DNA from: Nonomuraea helvata
Lineage (GTDB): Bacteria; Actinomycetota; Actinomycetes; Streptosporangiales; Streptosporangiaceae
Reading direction: 5' to 3'
Length of the DNA: 64,000 bases
NCBI RefSeq assembly: GCF_039535785.1
Contig: NZ_BAAAXV010000001.1
Span: 3,100,001 to 3,164,000 of the forward strand
Shown here: positions 63,270-64,000 of the stretch, in pieces
Layout of the letters: each line of letters opens with the position of its first letter
How positions within the stretch are numbered: the stretch's first letter is position 1
Notes under the pieces: model-generated
Databases searched by the model: none
Told to the model about the DNA's origin: nothing
Seen by the model: only the letters and a program-made list of their open reading frames with translations
Position numbers and translations under genes: made by a program

Positions 63270-63919
63270 GCGGGCAAGCGTAAGACTCTGAGCCGCGTCG
63301 AGAGGATCTGGGTGTTCAGTACGAGGATCCAGACGGCGTACGTCAAGAACAGGAAGCGTGGTGGCCAACCCTCCGGCGGTACGACGAAGGACACCAGCCA
63401 GTGCAGCACCAGCCCGGACAGCGGGAGCCAGGCCGTCCACCGCAGGACGGATGCCGCCCCGGTGACCGTGCGGGCCAGATCGCGGGTGATGAGCAGTGCC
63501 GCGAACGGCAGGAGGACAAGTGCGGCGAGCCCGGAGACGGCGTGCACGGTGCCGCGCGTCGTCAGGTGGGACAGCGGCGTGTCCACCGGATCGGCCACGA
63601 ACACCCCAACCCCGATCGTGCCGATCACGCACGCGGCGAGGATGACGAGCCCGATCCGGCCTGACCAGCCTCTCACCAGCGGCCGGACCGCGACAAGGAG
63701 GCAGCCGTAGCTCAACGCCGCCATGAGGAACGCCAGCACCATCACCCAGCCGTGATGCCCGATCGCGTACTCGCTCACGGGCTTGTGGGTCGGGTCGACC
63801 TCCGGCTTGATGAAAATCGCCGCCAGCAGCAGTATCTGGTACGCGAGGATGGCCGCACTCGACAGTCTGGCTGTCACCACGGAGGACCGCGGCACGGTGG
63901 CGGAGGGGGTGACGGTCAT
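63266..63919 (-). CDS. DUF998 membrane protein
   Basis: A 217-aa protein with six membrane helices and the DUF998 pattern: PVSEYAIGHHGWVMVLAFLMAALSYGC after helix 1 and HAVSGLAALVLLPFAALLI later. Function unknown. It is co-translated with the downstream GNAT gene. About 80 bp to the window end hold no further feature I can support. Confidence 0.82.
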   Translation of the reverse strand: MTVTPSATVPRSSVVTARLSSAAILAYQILLLAAIFIKPEVDPTHKPVSEYAIGHHGWVMVLAFLMAALSYGCLLVAVRPLVRGWSGRIGLVILAACVIGTIGVGVFVADPVDTPLSHLTTRGTVHAVSGLAALVLLPFAALLITRDLARTVTGAASVLRWTAWLPLSGLVLHWLVSFVVPPEGWPPRFLFLTYAVWILVLNTQILSTRLRVLRLPA

Positions 63920-64000
63920 TGTCTGCTCTCAGGTTCGAGGATTTCCACGGATCTTCGCCTGAGACGTCGGACCGGCCGCGCGCCAACGGACACCCCTCGT

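Overview
The window is high-GC (about 70%) DNA with GTG and TTG starts, many 1-8 bp gene overlaps, ergothioneine genes, ECF and SigE-type sigma factors, and many LacI, TetR, LysR and MarR regulators. This points to a filamentous actinomycete, probably a Streptosporangiales/Nonomuraea-like organism. The genus is inferred from gene content only. I saw no rRNA, tRNA, CRISPR array, prophage or polyketide/peptide megasynthase.

Layout. 1-4.3 kb: the end of an STM4013-like gene and two radical SAM enzymes (STM4012 and STM4011 families), converging on a DUF6745 gene with a small partner and a CGNR zinc-finger regulator. 4.3-10.2 kb: an arginase-family protein, a secreted DUF4434 protein, an SDR, a secreted S33 peptidase, and a divergent VOC/MarR pair with a clear operator. 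10.2-16.2 kb: a six-gene ABC importer with the composition of the rhizobial glycerol transporter (two ATPases, two permeases, a DUF2160 protein, a binding lipoprotein). 16.3-27.9 kb: a sugar or sugar-acid locus. A LacI regulator and an ABC importer with accessory enzymes run leftward. A dehydrogenase, KdgD-like dehydratase, enolase-superfamily dehydratase and a Gfo/Idh-DUF6807 fusion run rightward. LacI-type palindromes sit around both promoters, and a related site lies in front of the glycerol-type importer.

27.9-38 kb: DAHP synthase (aroF) preceded by a leader peptide and a terminator hairpin, which is a candidate ribosome-mediated attenuator. An acyltransferase, an acyl-CoA dehydrogenase, a frameshifted TetR gene, small oxidoreductases and hydrolases, and a secreted sialidase-like protein follow. 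38.2-44.7 kb: the complete ergothioneine operon egtABCDE, behind a zinc-binding anti-sigma factor and an ECF sigma factor. 44.8-49.6 kb: a hydrolase, a histidine kinase with a duplicated and partly degenerate architecture, its probable response regulator converging on it, and an MFS gene that has lost its N-terminus.

49.7-51.6 kb: a decayed IS605-type element. tnpB is intact and the right-end hairpin remains. The divergent tnpA is cut short and fused in frame to the C-terminal part of a MarR-type regulator. 51.6-64 kb: an amino-acid dehydrogenase, membrane proteins, a peptidase remnant, a lipoprotein, a DMT transporter, a SigE-family sigma factor with a likely anti-sigma partner, an erythromycin-esterase-like protein, a TetR/MHS transporter/metallo-beta-lactamase-fold group, and a GNAT/DUF998 pair.

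The strongest leads for something undescribed are the aroF leader, the TnpA-MarR chimera with its neighbouring TnpB, the LacI site set with its sugar-acid pathway, and the redox-type sigma/anti-sigma pair beside egtABCDE.
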